64,000 bases of DNA from Pampus argenteus (GCA_036937835.1 CM072876.1:13656501-13720500), one strand, 5' to 3'. Positions 47,432-61,933 are shown, counted from the first letter of the stretch. Translations and numbers: made by a program. The notes: generated by a model not told the origin, from the letters alone.

Positions 47432-48239
47432 ACTGTTTCTCAGCAGATCAAAGCGGTAGTTACCCAGTCAGAGGAAACATTGTTAATGTGCCTGATACCG
47501 TGCCATCAGCCTATTTGCAGCATGTTCTCAATAACAGGAAGTCAGGAGAAATGATTTCACCCATAATTACATCGGGCTTGTTTTTCCCTTCTTCTCCATA
47601 TAGTAGTCTAGGGGTAAACTAGCACCAACATCAAAGGCTGGAATGTCGAATCTTGATCTTATATCAGAGGGGTTTCCAGAGCACAGCAGCACTTGTTTAA
47701 TAAACCCTAATACCACTCATATCCACTCAATATGTATCCAGAGTTGGAGTCTCCTTATGGACAAGAGGACAGGTCTGGACTGCACAACTGGGTTGAGATG
47801 ATGGTTGAGCTGTGGGAGAGAGCAAGGAAAGAAATAATCTGCAGATTTATATAAACACTGATACAGGCCATATACACTGATATGGACTTATGAAGGGCAA
47901 CTGATACTGATAGTTTAGACTGAAGTCACTGAAGTGTTTTCCAGGTTGGCTGTCCAAGGGCAACACAACATCAATGATGTCCTGATAAACATTACAGGTT
48001 GTCCTGCAGTGACATGCCTGGATATTCTCATGATGTTTCTGTTTAATCTAAAATAAATGTATACAATTGCATAACATTGTACACACATCCAACATGCACA
48101 GATAGGAGACATCATTGGTCCATTGAAAACATCTTTACAGTGGAGACCAACAGGGGCAAGAATTACATTTGCTGACATTTTTGCATGGCATCAAAGGGAT
48201 CAGAATGGACCCTGTTCAAAACTTCCATCATGGAAACAC

Positions 48240-48500
48240 CTGCAAGGATGCGTGGCCAAAGGGGTGATCATGGCTTGTAATGGCGGAAACCCAAGAACCT
48301 GGTGGTGAACCCTCTGGAAGTGAGAGAAGCTGCCATGCTGAAGAAAGAGTCCTCTCATACGTAGTTGGAACAGTGAGTCCAGGCTAAGGACAGAGGCCCA
48401 GGCCAGAGGTAAAAGCCCTGTGTGGAAGGAATTTATAGTGACTTTTGAATGGCCTCACGGGTTCTGGAGATATGTTTTTAAAGAATATTGTCCAGGTGAT
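48240..48500 (+). pseudogene. Decayed LINE reverse-transcriptase fragment
   Basis: Translation around 48319-48351 reads VREAAMLKKES, resembling the linker between endonuclease and reverse transcriptase of a non-LTR retrotransposon widespread in fish. Upstream TGGCGGAAACCCAAGAACC and downstream GACTTTTGAATGGCCTCACG align to the same family in order. Stops and indels interrupt the frame. The clade is not resolved by eye. Confidence 0.55.
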
Positions 48501-49540
48501 TCTCAGCAGGAGCAGACAAGACACTGACCTCATCTGCAGATGCTGTTGGACATCTGCAAAAGAGAATTTTTCATCAGCCTCTGAATTTGACAGACAAGAA
48601 AGGCCACTGAAATATCTGTGCAGATAAGAGCACATGTCCAGGTCAGAGGTCACTGTGATAGCTTCCTATTGTATGCGTCCAGGCGCTGAAGCTGGACGCC
48701 ATTCATCCTGATAGGACCCAAGGTTGTGCTCTGATAGCTGGTTCCTGTTTGGATCCGGTTCATGATTTATTTCATTTTTCCTTAATGCAGGATAAGCGGC
48801 TCATTAGGATTGTGATTACCAGATTATCCTAACAAGCTAAATGGAGTCGTTCTTTCATAGTGATCAATTAATACAGCATATAAGGAACCAATACTGATCA
48901 TGTATTAAAATTTGGATGTCAAATTGGATGCTGTGCCTGATAGGCTGACATTAAAAGACAGTAAAAAGTCAGCAAAGTATTTTCATTACCTACATGTATA
49001 CGCTGTGTGTGCTTGTCCATGCATACAGTATTGCAGCATACAGTAGTCGAGGGTCATTAGGAGCTACTGGAGGAAGCTATTAACAGGTGCCACAGGCTTG
49101 GCAAGTGCTACAGGGTAGAGCATCTGTGTGTGCAGACAGATCAGTCTTGTCTGACTTAGGCTGTAGGGAGTTTGTCTCAAGGGTGCACTTGGAGTGTGTC
49201 GGTCCTTCTGGAGAGGAGAGGAGCTGACAAGCTAATCACTGCCTCTTCACCTCCTGACCTACTGAAGGTCTGAGAGGCTCTGCTGATAAGTCTGTGTGTT
49301 GAGAAGCTTGTACTTGTTGCTCACTGTGAAGATGGCCTAAAAAAAAAAAACCAACAACAATCAAGTGTTATGCATGTGTAATGCACATGTGTGTGTGTGT
49401 GTGGGAGACGATCCAGCTGAGTTTAGTTTTTGGTTGCATATTAAAACCTAATCCCACCATATTTCCATTATGAATTCAGAGGAGACAAACCAGTGTCTTT
49501 GTTATATTTAGCCAAGACAAAACATCTTTTAGGCAAACCC

Positions 49541-49715
49541 CAGTGCCTTCGGAAACTATTTAACATCTTGACTTTTTCCATATTTTGTTGAATTCAATAC
49601 AGGTCAAACTGAACCTTCCTGTCAACAGGTTGAACAAAATGTTCTTTCAAAGACAAAAGAAAAAGAAATGTTTTTGGAAAATGGAAAACAGAAATACTTC
49701 ACATAATAAAGGGTT
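49541..49715 (+). mobile_element. Degraded Tc1-like remnant
   Basis: Begins CAGTGCCTTCGGAAACTATT, then GACTTTTTCCATATTTTGTT, and later AAAACAGAAATACTTCACAT. This resembles the end of a Tc1-like family that is common in teleosts and starts CAGTGCCTTCGGAAAGTATT. The opposite end and transposase are not visible. Confidence 0.6.
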
Positions 49716-51720
49716 CATTTACACATATCAGATTTAGGACTATGTGAATGATTACAATAGTTAGGGGGTTTTTTTTTGTGTGTGTGTGTGTGTGTGTGTT
49801 GAACTTTGTCAGCCCTGTATTGTATCTGCAGGCTTTCTGTGAAAAATCTCATCTTGAGGCAACCCTCATGTCATCTATGAATTATGGTCTATCATCAATA
49901 AGCCATCATAAGGTGTGTTTCCTGACATAAACTCCATCCACTCCACCCTCACCTCCAACACAACACCATCAATAAAAATCACATGACAATTGACAAAAGT
50001 TGAAGTCAGTGATTGCTGATAATAAGTTTTGTTTATGGAGTTAAAGTCACAGTAACAGAAGCCTTGGAATGAGATCAGAGCTTTCATAATACATTTAGTT
50101 TTTACTCCCACGGTGGCACGCTTTTGATCCCGCTAAGAGTTTTATCTAAGAACACAGTTTACCTTTGATTCAACTTTAATATTGTCCTCAGAGGGTTTTT
50201 AATACTTTAAACCTGCGATTAAACACATTCACAAGTCTCAAAGGTGACATTGCTTCTCTTTGAAATCATTCACGCCTCTGTGCTTCATTAAAGCACTTAA
50301 TGGCCTGTCCAAGCATTGAACTGGGAAGAGGGGACAGTGCGGAGAATGGACCTGTTGTGCTGCTGACCTGCACGGGACAGAGAACAGACAGAAATAAAAG
50401 AAAGGCAAAAAAAAAAAGAAGCGAGAGGAGTGATGGCTGGTGAGAAGATCCACTTGAGCTCTCAAATATGAGAACAGGGATTAGAAAGTGAATAGCGATT
50501 ACCTCCACGTTGACCTGCCAGACACTGTAATCAAGGACAGTGTGAGTGATGCCATGATTAGCCAAAAGGAAGAGACCAGTGACAGTAATCCTTGGGAAAA
50601 TGTGGATCACAATGACAGGTTGTGCTTAGAGACGACAGCATCGGCTCCATTGCTTTTCAGAGGAGAGGGGGAAAAAAACAAAAACGGATGAGATGTTTGA
50701 GAGGAGGAGAGGAGATAACAAAGCAACTTCCTCTTTATTTCTTTCAACACCCTTAAAACCTTTTTAAGGATCTTCGAAAGAAACTACGAGGTCCTGTCAG
50801 CCTATTGGGAGTAAAAAGGAAATAAAGAAGGAGAAAAAAACTCACAAAGGTCACTTCGTTAGAGATTGCATAATGAAATACCTCGGTATAATATTATCTA
50901 AATGCGATCAGGCCACGGCAGCTGTTAATACCTCTGACCACCCACATGATAAAACAATTGCTGTGCTCTGTCTTTGCAACACAACCTTTCTGTACACGAG
51001 GTGGAGATAAATACTTCCAACTTTGGCGTACCTTTCTGTGCCCGTCAGGTAGCTATATAGTGCTTAATAGGTGTGTGATAATTCCCTATGGAGTCGCCAA
51101 TGGGATTTCTGGAAAGTTAACAGTACATAAGCAGTGATCCTTAGGTTTAAAAGAAACAGTGAACTTTGACACAAAATGTTAGTGTTTAAAGAATTAGACT
51201 CTTTGTGGGGGGGTTAAGTTATCAATTAACAACCACTCGTACACCTTGAAAATCCCTCTACACGTCTCACTCTGGGAGCAGCGCAGGCCTGCTGGCTCCT
51301 CTGTTGTTCAGGGACTTTGATAGGAAGATTATAAAGGGCCAGCTTTTATGCTTGATGTCCACTGGGTTACACAAAGAACACGGCTTGATCCATTTTAAAA
51401 TGACTAAAGAGGATCATTGTTCTCCTGTAATCCAACTTCAAGATAAAATCATAAGCGAGTGGAGAGAAAGAGAGATTTTGTGTTTCCTCAGAATCCCCCG
51501 ACATGTAATTACCCTGCAAATCTATTGTCTTAGATCCATCGTTTAACTTATTTGTCAGATGTTATACAGACCAAAGTAAATGTCTTCAATGTCCTAGAAG
51601 TCTGTGGCACTACAGCTGTAATCATATATCATGAAGCTGGAAGGGATGAGACTCGACCAGACGTCCAGATTCCTGCAATGAATGAGGAACAAAGAAAAAG
51701 ATTAACAGAGCTACAGAGAG

Positions 51721-51765
51721 AAACATGGACATGATGTGTGTGTGTGTGTGTGTGTGTCCATGTTT
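51721..51765. repeat. 11-bp inverted repeat enclosing a (TG)n loop
   Basis: AAACATGGACA (51721-51731) and its exact inverse (51755-51765) flank TGA and a TG microsatellite of about 20 nt. Confidence 0.8.
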
Positions 51766-54474
51766 TCTGCGGTTGCTCAGCCATTTCCTCCTTATTATGT
51801 TATTGCAAGCATTAGGCCACCACAGAAGCCACATATTTAAAGGAGCCCCCCTCTCAGTTTATACAAGAGTTTGACAGTTAAGACAAACAGTTGTTGTTTA
51901 ATTGTTGTTTTGTGACATCATTGTGTGGTCCCGAGATTTAGTCTGGAGAGGCCATTGAACGAGCAAAAAAAAAAAAAAAAAAAGAAACCACTTATACATT
52001 TGTCAACAGCGAGATTCTCATACATGTTTACAAAGTTAAATTCCCTAAATTTATCTGTGAGCTTCATCGCCACGTCAAAGGCAGCTAACACGAAACAGAA
52101 ACAGCCTGACTCTCATACCGCATCATTACGTGGCGCTGGATAAGCGAGAGAGAAATAGCAATTATACTGCATAAAAAAAGACAAAAAGGATCCTGAGCAG
52201 ATCAGTTTGGGTCTTTCTTTTTTTGGGTACACTAAATCTCCAGCACACAATGTCTATTGCTGGAATTTTTTAAAGTAAAAAAAAATCTCCCAGAAATTGC
52301 CACAGAAATCACTTCAGACAGACCTCGTCAACTCCTTTAAGCCTCTTGATTTACTTAGTTACACTGTCTCTAGTTTAGAAACTATTATTCTCTAATAGTG
52401 GCCAAGGCCTTTATTCACCTCTACTGCAGAGGGTACCAGGCCTTCATTGGAAGCAGGCTAATTTCTGATTCCTTCTGTTTGTATATCTGCTCATATTTTA
52501 GTACAAAGCCTCCTCGTTTTCTGATCTGCTTCCGTTTGCTCTGTTAAATCTCCGACATGCAGAATAATATTTCTAGCGCTTGAGTTTGACTACTAGCCAC
52601 TGTTAGAGGAAGTATGCTGAATATACAAACAATTTACCAAGATCCACTTTTATTAATAGCCTATTACTTTATATTAATATGGTTTTATTTCCACTTTTTT
52701 CATTGAGTCTTATTCATTCATTCATTCATTAAAGTTCTGTGCGCTGTTATGCCACCCTGATGGCCTAATTTCCTTACAGGGCTCAACAGTTTAATTTTAC
52801 TGGATATACAACACTCAGCTCTGCGTGTGTTGATGTGTTATGTAATTGGCTTATAAACCTACTTCATATAAACACACTCGTCACAGGACGGGGAAACGCT
52901 GAATGAAAATAGAGCGGGTCTGTAACCCGGCTTTGTGACACAGATATACAGGATCACCAATTCAAGCTTTAGTAAGTCCAGATAACCCGGAGAGAGCCTG
53001 GATAAGTTAAACTTTGTCATACAGGCAACCAGTGTTTTAACCACTCGGATGAGGCGGTGGCCTCGTATCACATGACCATGTACCGCATTGCCTGCATGCT
53101 TCAAGGATTCCAGGTGCTAGCTTACATAAGACAAAGCCACTGACATTGCCCGCTCACCGAACCCAGTTATGCCTGGAATGGATTCTTTAATTAATTTCTA
53201 CTCCGTTTTTTATCTCGGTTCCTCTGCCTCTGTGTATCTGTCACTGTCTCATAATGAGTGGCACATGGAGGGTCGTCAGATGGAGAACCACCCCCCCCGT
53301 GCTCCGTGTCAGATGTTGGTGTTATCAGTGCCGTTTGTGTGAAGCTGTTTTGTCGTCTCGGTGTGTCGATTTAATGTGCACAAGTACCAGCTACTCGGCC
53401 CTGCTGTTTTTAAAACATTATGTAAGTCATAATCTAGTCTATGCATGAAAGCTGAGAAATGCTTCACCTGCAAGACACTTATAAAACAAATGTGCCGAGC
53501 CAACAGTGACACACTGACGTAACCATAAACTCTAACATGCTCTCATCCAAGTCAACATAAATAGCCTAAGTAGGCGAGAGTAGTTAAGTATAACACTCTT
53601 TCTATCACACTGCAGAGTGTGTTTTGACGGCTCGGGTCACGCAAATCAGTGTTTTAGCGAGACAGTTTTATCTCTGAGTGTCCTCCAGGCATCTTCTCCT
53701 CCACCTCCTGCATTAGTGCGCTTCTCTCCACAGGCTCTTAGTTTTCAAGAACACACAACATTAAACCTGTTGGGCCACAAAGTGCTGATTAAATGCAACT
53801 TCAAAACCATGTTCGGCTAGTCCCTAATTAGCTTTTCATTAGTTGTCATTAGTCATTCTGCCTGCTGTTATGAATATAATATAACTGGTGTTGTGGAACC
53901 CAGAACAGAAGCCCCTACTGGCCAACTGATTATTTTTCTACTTCAACCAAGAGGAAGTGTCAGTGGCAAATTACAGCGCTGGATTTAAACATGTGTTATC
54001 TCGCTTTTGTTTGATTTATTACATTTAAAGATTTCGCTCCCGTTTTATTTTCCCCCAGCTGACAGACCGAATTACGTAATACACAAAACAGCAGAGGTAC
54101 TGTGACCCAGTTAGCAGGAAGAGTTGTTTCGTTTACCTGAACCGCGTCAATCCCTGTGGAAACATCCACACATCAAAGAATTTCTTTGCAAAAAAATAAA
54201 AAATAAAAAATGTAGATTGACTCTTCCAGAAAGAGGTGGACAAAGGTGGGTTTTGTGTGATGAAAATGGTCCATAAAGACCCATTGAGGAGCAGAGGAGG
54301 GAAATCAATGTGAGCTGATTGAATAAGGCGTGTTATGACGGGACAGAGGATGTGTTTGGAACAGGAGCTCAGCTGTGAGATGGCCCTATGAACATGTTTG
54401 CCATCCCTGGAGACGTAGTTATGCCAAAAATCTGTGGACAAATATTCCAGGGTGTGTCTGTGTGAGCACCATGA

Positions 54475-54501
54475 GTGTGTGTGTGTGTGTGTGTGTGTGT
54501 G
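54475..54501. repeat. (GT)n microsatellite
   Basis: About 13 GT units. Confidence 0.95.
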
Positions 54502-57500
54502 CGGCTCCAACACAACAACTCATTAAATAGAATCAACTGTTTAATACTGTGATGTGTCTAGAGGGAGTGAAAGATGTAATCCATATTTTAATGTTGGCAC
54601 ACAAATGTAAAGATGAATATTATCTCAGTTGATTAAATGTTGCTTAAGACCTGTTTCTGATGTTTTTTACAAATATTATCAATGCTTGAGTACATATTAA
54701 TTTAAAAACACACAATCAATCAAAGTCTCAATAGGAAGTTTTCCCGTGATTTTGAATTCGTTAGTTAATATAACTAAATAGTATTATAAAACTTCCCCCA
54801 CAGTATCTGGTTTCTCCACTCATTTATGCAGGTTTTTCTTTAATTCGTCACCCCTCTGTAGCATATAATAGTATACAACTACCAATATATAATGAATGAA
54901 GAATATATTATATATTTTGTCTTCACTACCCACCCATGTTCCTAGAAACATTATTATGTAACGAGTTGTTATCAGCTCTTATCTTTGTCCTTGCCCTTCA
55001 AAAATGGTGTCATTTAGGGGGGAGTAACATCCTCTCTGCGGCAGGAAGTGATTATGAGATCTAGTTAAAAGAAGCAGTGCTGCATGTTTTTCCATCAGAA
55101 AGTGTCCACATATACACTCGGCTACATACACGCATAAAAATATCTTCTCTGATCGCACGCTGATAGAACAATATATCCTGTCAACCTGAGGCACGGTTCA
55201 CCGCAGACCCAACAGTTCAACGCCTCAGTAGGATTCCTCTATTCAGAAGAATCGGTAGCAGGAAATCGAGTGCTCTCCAGCTGTTTTATTAGCCATGTGA
55301 GAGTATCTGTCATCCCCTTTCCCTCCTGCTCTCTGAAGAGAAATAAGAGACGTTGAAGTGAGCGGCTGCCCTCCATCATCTCGGAGGGTTTCGGCCAAAC
55401 TATACACTCCAGAACAGAAATCTGACCGAATCCAACAACACCGGCAGGAAATTAATGACATTCCCAAAAAATAAGTGGCTGCCTTTTACTCGGATTGAAA
55501 GGTATTCAGCAAACCTGCTCCCTCACTCAGTCCTCGAAAGGAGAAATACCGTTTTACGTTTATTTCGCAATTTGATTAAAAGCTCTGTGATGATCTTCTG
55601 ATAAAAAAAAAAACCGAATGACTGCAAAAGTCATTTTTGAATGTCATGCTCATGTGTCAGTGTTAATGACATGACAGGAGGTGATAACGTATCCCCCAGC
55701 CAGCCAGCCAGACATTCTGCAACACAACACACTAATGATGAATGGTGGAGAGGAGAAAAAAACCCCACAGCAGTGCATGAGGTCAGGGAGGCCGAGGCAT
55801 GCAGAGGGCCGGCAGACAGAGCATGACCTTGTTGGCAGGAAGAGAAAACTTGACAGGAGACAAAAACGTGAAGTTTGAAGATGGATCATATTTGTCTTCA
55901 TCTGCGAAACAGTTCGGTGTTACATTTTTTTTTGCAGCCGCTGCGACCCTGTAAGCAGCTAGATGCACGTCTTCTAATCACAGCTTACTTAAAGGGGACA
56001 TAGCGTGCTTTTTTCTGTGTGTGTTTTTCTGTGATTGTTACACTGTTACATGGTCAAAGTTCAAAACACGAGGTGAACGTATATATAAATACTTCCTACA
56101 GGTCAGGAGCCAGGGCACCGGCCTGCTCTGAACACTGTTTGCAGTGTTTATTTCTGTTTCCTCCTCGCGACCATGTCAGATCGGACGGCCATCCGTTCCA
56201 ACGGTTGTTTATTTGTGTTTGTGTGTTCGCATTTCAGATTGTTTTTTTTTCTTCTTCCTTGTTTTGTCTTGGTTAAAATATAAATGTGTCTCTCTAACTG
56301 CGCCAGACTATTTCCTCCTTTCTCAACATGCATTAGGCATAATTTTACTAATAATGCAAACATATGATTGAAACAACAAAAAATGCTCGAGTCTGGAGTT
56401 GTGACACCTTAAAAACCTGCAGCTGACGAGTTAAAACTACATCCCCCATAATGCCTACTGCACTCTTTCGAGTCACAAATATGCCGCTGCTACTCGTTAG
56501 CACCAGAAAAACAATGATATGTTATCTGCCATAAAGCAATTTCCTTTTTGTGCTATTAAGCAATTCAGCAGATTTGCTGACAGCTCTAAAGCCCAACAGA
56601 TGTAGGAAATGAAACCATCACATTGTCAATTGATTCATTTGATGGGTTGTTCTCCTTGTTCTTATTCTATTTCTCCCAAAGTAGTAACAGGGCACAACAC
56701 ACGCTGGACTGATCGACAGAACAAAGACTCAGAAAACGTACTTGTGGTCATCTAAAAATCAGAAACAAACAAATACAGATTCTGTTATAGGTGTGCAGTT
56801 ACAGTCCCATTATTCCCACATTCAAAACACATTGTCAATAGATAATTTATCATTGTGCATGCAGACAGTTTTGCTGTCTTTCAGTATCATATCAGCCGTC
56901 CATAATAAGTCAAAATATTTCACTATTCGTTGCCCACGTTTAATAAATCCCACAACCGCTTTTGTTTTTTAAGCACTAAAATATCCACCATCCAAATCAT
57001 TTTGGTCTTGCATAGATTAGACATTGCACAATATGACTCGTGATCTTTTGCAGCGGTAATGAAAAACACTGCGCAGCTTCACTCTCTACACAAAGTTGTC
57101 AAACATGAAGTTTTTCCTCCTGGCTGTTTTAATGTGGTAACGATTTGTCGGATTTAGTGTTACGTGTTTCACCTGTTCAGGCCCATTCTGGGAACTTAAT
57201 TCCATGCAAACTAAACAAAATGCAAACCATTTTGTCTTCTTAACACCCCTAAACACCACGAAAGACCACACACACACACACACACATTTTAAGCTCTCTC
57301 GCTCACGCTATTTACTGTAATTTAAAAGCACCTAACTGTTACAACCTCCTGCAGGGTTGCACCAGTGTACAAATACTTCTCGCCACATCAGAATCCTTTT
57401 TCCCCCTGCCCTGCCCGCAACTCTTTCATCCTCCTTTTTAACAGTGGCTCTTCAAAGGCAACAAGAGAACATACTGTAAGGCTGAGGTTTTGAGGTTTGC

Positions 57501-60240
57501 ATGCAACACAACATGTGATTTATGGTGTGAAAATCAAAAAGATCATTGAACCCATCTGTTAACCAGACAAGTGTTGCGAGTTTCACTCAATCCACTTGAA
57601 GTAGCTTGACGGGATTATCTGGATTGTGAGGTTAAAGAGCAGCAGCTTCAGACAATCTAGAGGTTTATTGTGTCTTTTTGACCTTAATGGTGGCTAGAGA
57701 GTAAACAGGCCAAGAGGAGGAGAGCAGTCCAGCAAGCTGTCCAGCTTTACAGCTGTTTAAATAAACCACCTGTAACTTCATTGCACTATAAATGTATTCA
57801 CAGTCCTTCGTTTCACACCATAACGCAGTTTACTGAAGCGCTCATCTCTGCTGCTACTGTAGAAGAATTCCATGGCATCTTATAAAAGCCTTTTATTAAA
57901 ACCAGTCTGCTCTTACGTAATAGTCCCGGCAGTGAAAACGACTCTGTATAACAGCTAGCCACGAATTAGCCTCAGATGCCCCGGCCTATCGGTATGATAT
58001 TCAGGCCATAGACGCAGGGTTAAGTTAGTCTAGATCGTATCTGCAAATGAGGTCTCAGAAGCACCGAGGAGCAGCATATTTCAGTGGCAGGCTCGGTGCA
58101 GATAAAGCTAATAACACCAGGCAGAGAACAAATCACAGCAGCCCCCAGTTAGGCTGCAGACAAAGAAATGTGATGGAATGTGTGCTTTTCAACACTCCCA
58201 GTGTGATTCCATCAAAAGCAAAACAGCGACTGGTGTTGGAGCCGTTACTGAGCAGCGTTCGCTCGCTCTATTCAAGTTCATCATTTAAAGGGTTGAAGTT
58301 GGTGATTTTATTTTATGTTTGAGCAAAAAACGGAAAACCGCAGAATGACAGAAATGATTGATTTTTATGATATATTTTGGTGGAATCGTAAAACACGTCA
58401 ATGCTGTCGTTGAGGCAGCTCCGATTTCACACACTTCAACATCCCTTCTGTAAATCCCGCTTTTATGGGTCTTAATTTGATTTAGCTGTGGAGACAGACT
58501 GAGGAAGCACACATTTGATATCCCACTTTAAACTGTACATTTCAATAAAACAATAGTCCGGTGCCTATATGAACAAAAAACATGTTTTTGTCAGCTGTAA
58601 TCAATCCTCCTGCTCATCCTGACCTTTAGAAAATATCCTCCAAATGTGTTTACAATATCACTGATGGGGGGGACAAAATCCACAGTTCTCGGTTTGAGCA
58701 AAAATATGTTTAAAAAAATGTATCTGAAGATAATATGAGGCTTCAGCCGTCCGAGACGTGTCCTTTAACATTAATGTTCCACTGCCTCGACACAATTTGG
58801 ACCAAAGCTTCTGTTGGAACGGGGTGTCTTGTAAGATATAATTATTTCAATGCAAATCAAATAAGCTTTAATCTGATCAGAACTTTGTGTATTTACAGCA
58901 GGTTGTATTTTAACTAAAATGAAGTATGGCTGACAAAAATTTAAATATCAGCATGGGTAGTACGGTACAATCATTTTGCTTCACATTTATCTCTTAGAAA
59001 AAAAAAAAAAAGTATCCAGTGACGGAGTCTTCAAACGGTCATCTTTAACCTTCAGTTATGAGTTTTCCACTGCTCTTAAAGTCCGAGTGGCCTGTTACGT
59101 CTTCCCATTATGTTTGGGTTGTACTGTATGTACCCAGTAAAACCTACTGTTACGTAAACTCTGTTTCATAAACTGGCAGAAGGTTCCTTTGTAATCAGCA
59201 AATTTATTTGTCACTCTCAGCGTTTTTTTTTAATAGGAATTGCAGCCAAATATTAGTCACAGCATTAGTTTTATCATTACATCATGATGCATCGCATTCA
59301 GGAGGGAGGCGCTGTTCGCCCTTCATACTCTTCTGTGGATCTTCTGTGACAATAACTTTCTACAGCCGCAGAATGCCGGCGATTGCGAGAATAGATGAAA
59401 ATCCAATTAGGCTTTTTAATAAGCGACTTGCGTAACCGCGTTCATATTCTATCATGATTCCCGAGCTGCTCTGCAGAAGACTTGTACCGAACTTGCGTAA
59501 CTTCTGGCCTGTTGGGTGTGCCATCTTGTAACATCATTAAATCCCTTCTTCCATATCTGTCAACATGCTACAAGTTATTTCCAAACTGAGCTGCCAATTG
59601 CCTGAATCCTGATGTTGAAGAATCCGCTTATGCTTTTCGTTCATAATATAAACAGGGCCCCTCTCTATGGGAACCATTGATTTATCCGACATCTATAAGG
59701 AACGAGCCAGTGCCAGGTGAACCGACTCAGCCAACTCATCCATTAAATGCCCATCGTGTATGTCATTTAATCCTCTGCCAGTAATTCACGGTGGGTTCAC
59801 GGTGTCGCATCAATCAAATCATTTAAACAAAGCGACAGTGTGTCCACACGCTACTGTATGCACACGTATATGCACATTTGATGATAATCTCACACAATAA
59901 ACAAAGTGTTTAGCTAAAATAGATTGCTCTGTAATCTATCGGCGTGTGTAGACGGTACATAATGAAGAACGGGTTGAGGCTCGGTGGACACACTCCACCA
60001 AGACGAACCAGATGCTGCTTTGTTTAGTTGGAGAACACACTTCATTCATTCAGTACTCACTGGGTGTGCTTTGTAGTGTGACTTTCTGTGATTATCTCAC
60101 TGCGATGTGTTTTGGAATCAATAACATCTTTCCTTCCTCGACGTTAATTTTTCTCTCATCTGCAAAATATCAAACACAGACCAGATAATGTATGGAATAA
60201 TGAGGTAAAGGCTCTTCTTTTGTTGAACCGTAAAAACCCC

Positions 60241-60395
60241 AAATGATAATTAATAGATCAAATCATTACATGATTGTATGTTGCACTTTGGGCTTTTGGA
60301 AACAGTGATCTACATGTTTCACCGTTTACTGACATTTTATAGATGAAACAATCACAAAAACTGAAAATAATCGTTAGTTTTGTAGCTCTAATAAA
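60241..60395 (-). repeat. Ancient teleost interspersed repeat, copy 3
   Basis: Third, shorter copy of the same family in minus orientation: CTGACATTTTATAGATGAAA, GAAAATAATCGTTAGTTTTG, GTAGCTCTA. Confidence 0.65.
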
Positions 60396-61914
60396 ATGTT
60401 GCCCTTGTATTGTGTATTTAGGAAAAGTAGAAAATCAGGTTGTTTCCCAGCAGTTAATTGCAGGTATAAACAGAAATCAACTGATCAACTAACCACATAT
60501 TACTACAATCTACTTCTCAGTAAATCCTGCTCCGACTTCACCATTCATGCCTAGCCTGGAAAAAATCCTTCTTTTTCCCTTTTGGGCAGAATGTCATCTG
60601 TTTCAATCTGCTGCATGAACATCCATGATGACCATCAACCTACCGAGCTTTTTAAAAAAAAGTCATATCTCTGTAAAGCTTCTTGCTCCGAGACAGGCTC
60701 ACATATAATGTGACTTTCCCTCCCACTGAGAGACCCTGTGCTTCGCAGTGTTGGGAATGGAGAGCAGATGCTGGAGGGAACATCAGGTGCTGGACAACCT
60801 GAGGGCAGGAGAGGATGTCTCCTCACAGCCTGTCTACTTCCCTCTTGCTGTATTTACTGTTGAGTGACAAACATTTATGTTGGGTATCGTTGTGTATTAG
60901 CTACTTTTAGCTCACTGTTTTGGTTCCACTGGACACATATTTACCACAAGTAGAAAAAAAAAACCTCAGACTCATTGAGTTTCCTCTCCTATCCAAATAT
61001 TTGTATGTTAGTGTCAGTTTTTCAAGCATTTTTTGAGATTAGATACACTCAGATCTGTCTGTGATCTTTACATATTCATATTAAGTAACCTTATCTTTGT
61101 TCAGAAATTCAAAGTGCAGCTGTTTAACTAGCAGGGAGCATTTGAAAAGATGTGAGGAGATTTACACTCTGATTCTTATACAGTTCAATAATAACCTGAA
61201 GAAACATATGCAACATTACTCAAAATAAATGTGGACCAGAGCAAACGAAAAAATGGTGTGCGTTTTAATAATAAATTCTAAGAGCTTTGAAAGAACAATT
61301 TAAAGGTGCAACATGCAACATTCATCCCCACTAGATAGCAGAAAACAACTATTTCTTATGTAAAGATATAGTGAAGTAAGTATGCCCGGAACAGAAAGTG
61401 AAGTCATGCTCACCCTGTGTGTTGCAATCCAAAAATGATTTAAAATTTTTATTTAAACATGTCTCTGGTTTGCATCCAGCCTGGCAGCTTTGTTGAACGC
61501 TGTTCTCTAATAAAGGTGTAAAAATAAATAACGTGAGAAGACAGCATTGTAGCATAAACCAGATATAGTTATTAATAGACTTGTTTTTCCATTTCAAACA
61601 CTGTCTGTTTTGTCATGATGTTATAAGCAAACTGGGGATTTTGGACAACTTGGAGCATCCTAAAATGATTAAACAGCTGTAGCTGTGTTGTTTAATAAAA
61701 GTGTGATATTTTCTGGAAATGTTATGAAGATGTGCAGATTTGGAAATGTTGTTCAGCTGTTTACTCGACTACTGCATCGCTTGAGCTCTGTCCCGTCCTA
61801 CCACTCTGGTTAGACTGAATGGAGACATTCAAGGCCAAACTGTTTGCGAGTATGTGACTGACTGACTGCTCAGACCTTTCCCTACATAGCTTCAACTTTT
61901 AAGAGGCCAAGGGA

Positions 61915-61933
61915 TTTTTTTTTTTTTTTTTCC

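Larger units (their letters stand above)
49716..60240. other. Intergenic, no gene seen
   Basis: Contains an A tract at about 51966-51983, an ATTC tandem near 52711-52729, the GT repeat at 54475, a region at about 55988-56135 that recalls a fish repeat, and a ZNF143-like motif at 56436-56455. No exon is supported. Confidence 0.5.

Noticed and set aside
54133..54513. 126-codon open frame with a His-Thr run
   Set aside because: The HTHTHTHT run is a translated (GT)n microsatellite.
55988..56135. TTAAAGGGGACATAGCGTGC region resembling a common teleost repeat
   Set aside because: It feels familiar, but I cannot define its ends or class, so it is not listed as an element.
61301..61360. AAAGGTGCAACATGCAACATTC resembling a common fish MITE end
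   Set aside because: The opposite terminus and a target duplication could not be found; the resemblance is too short.
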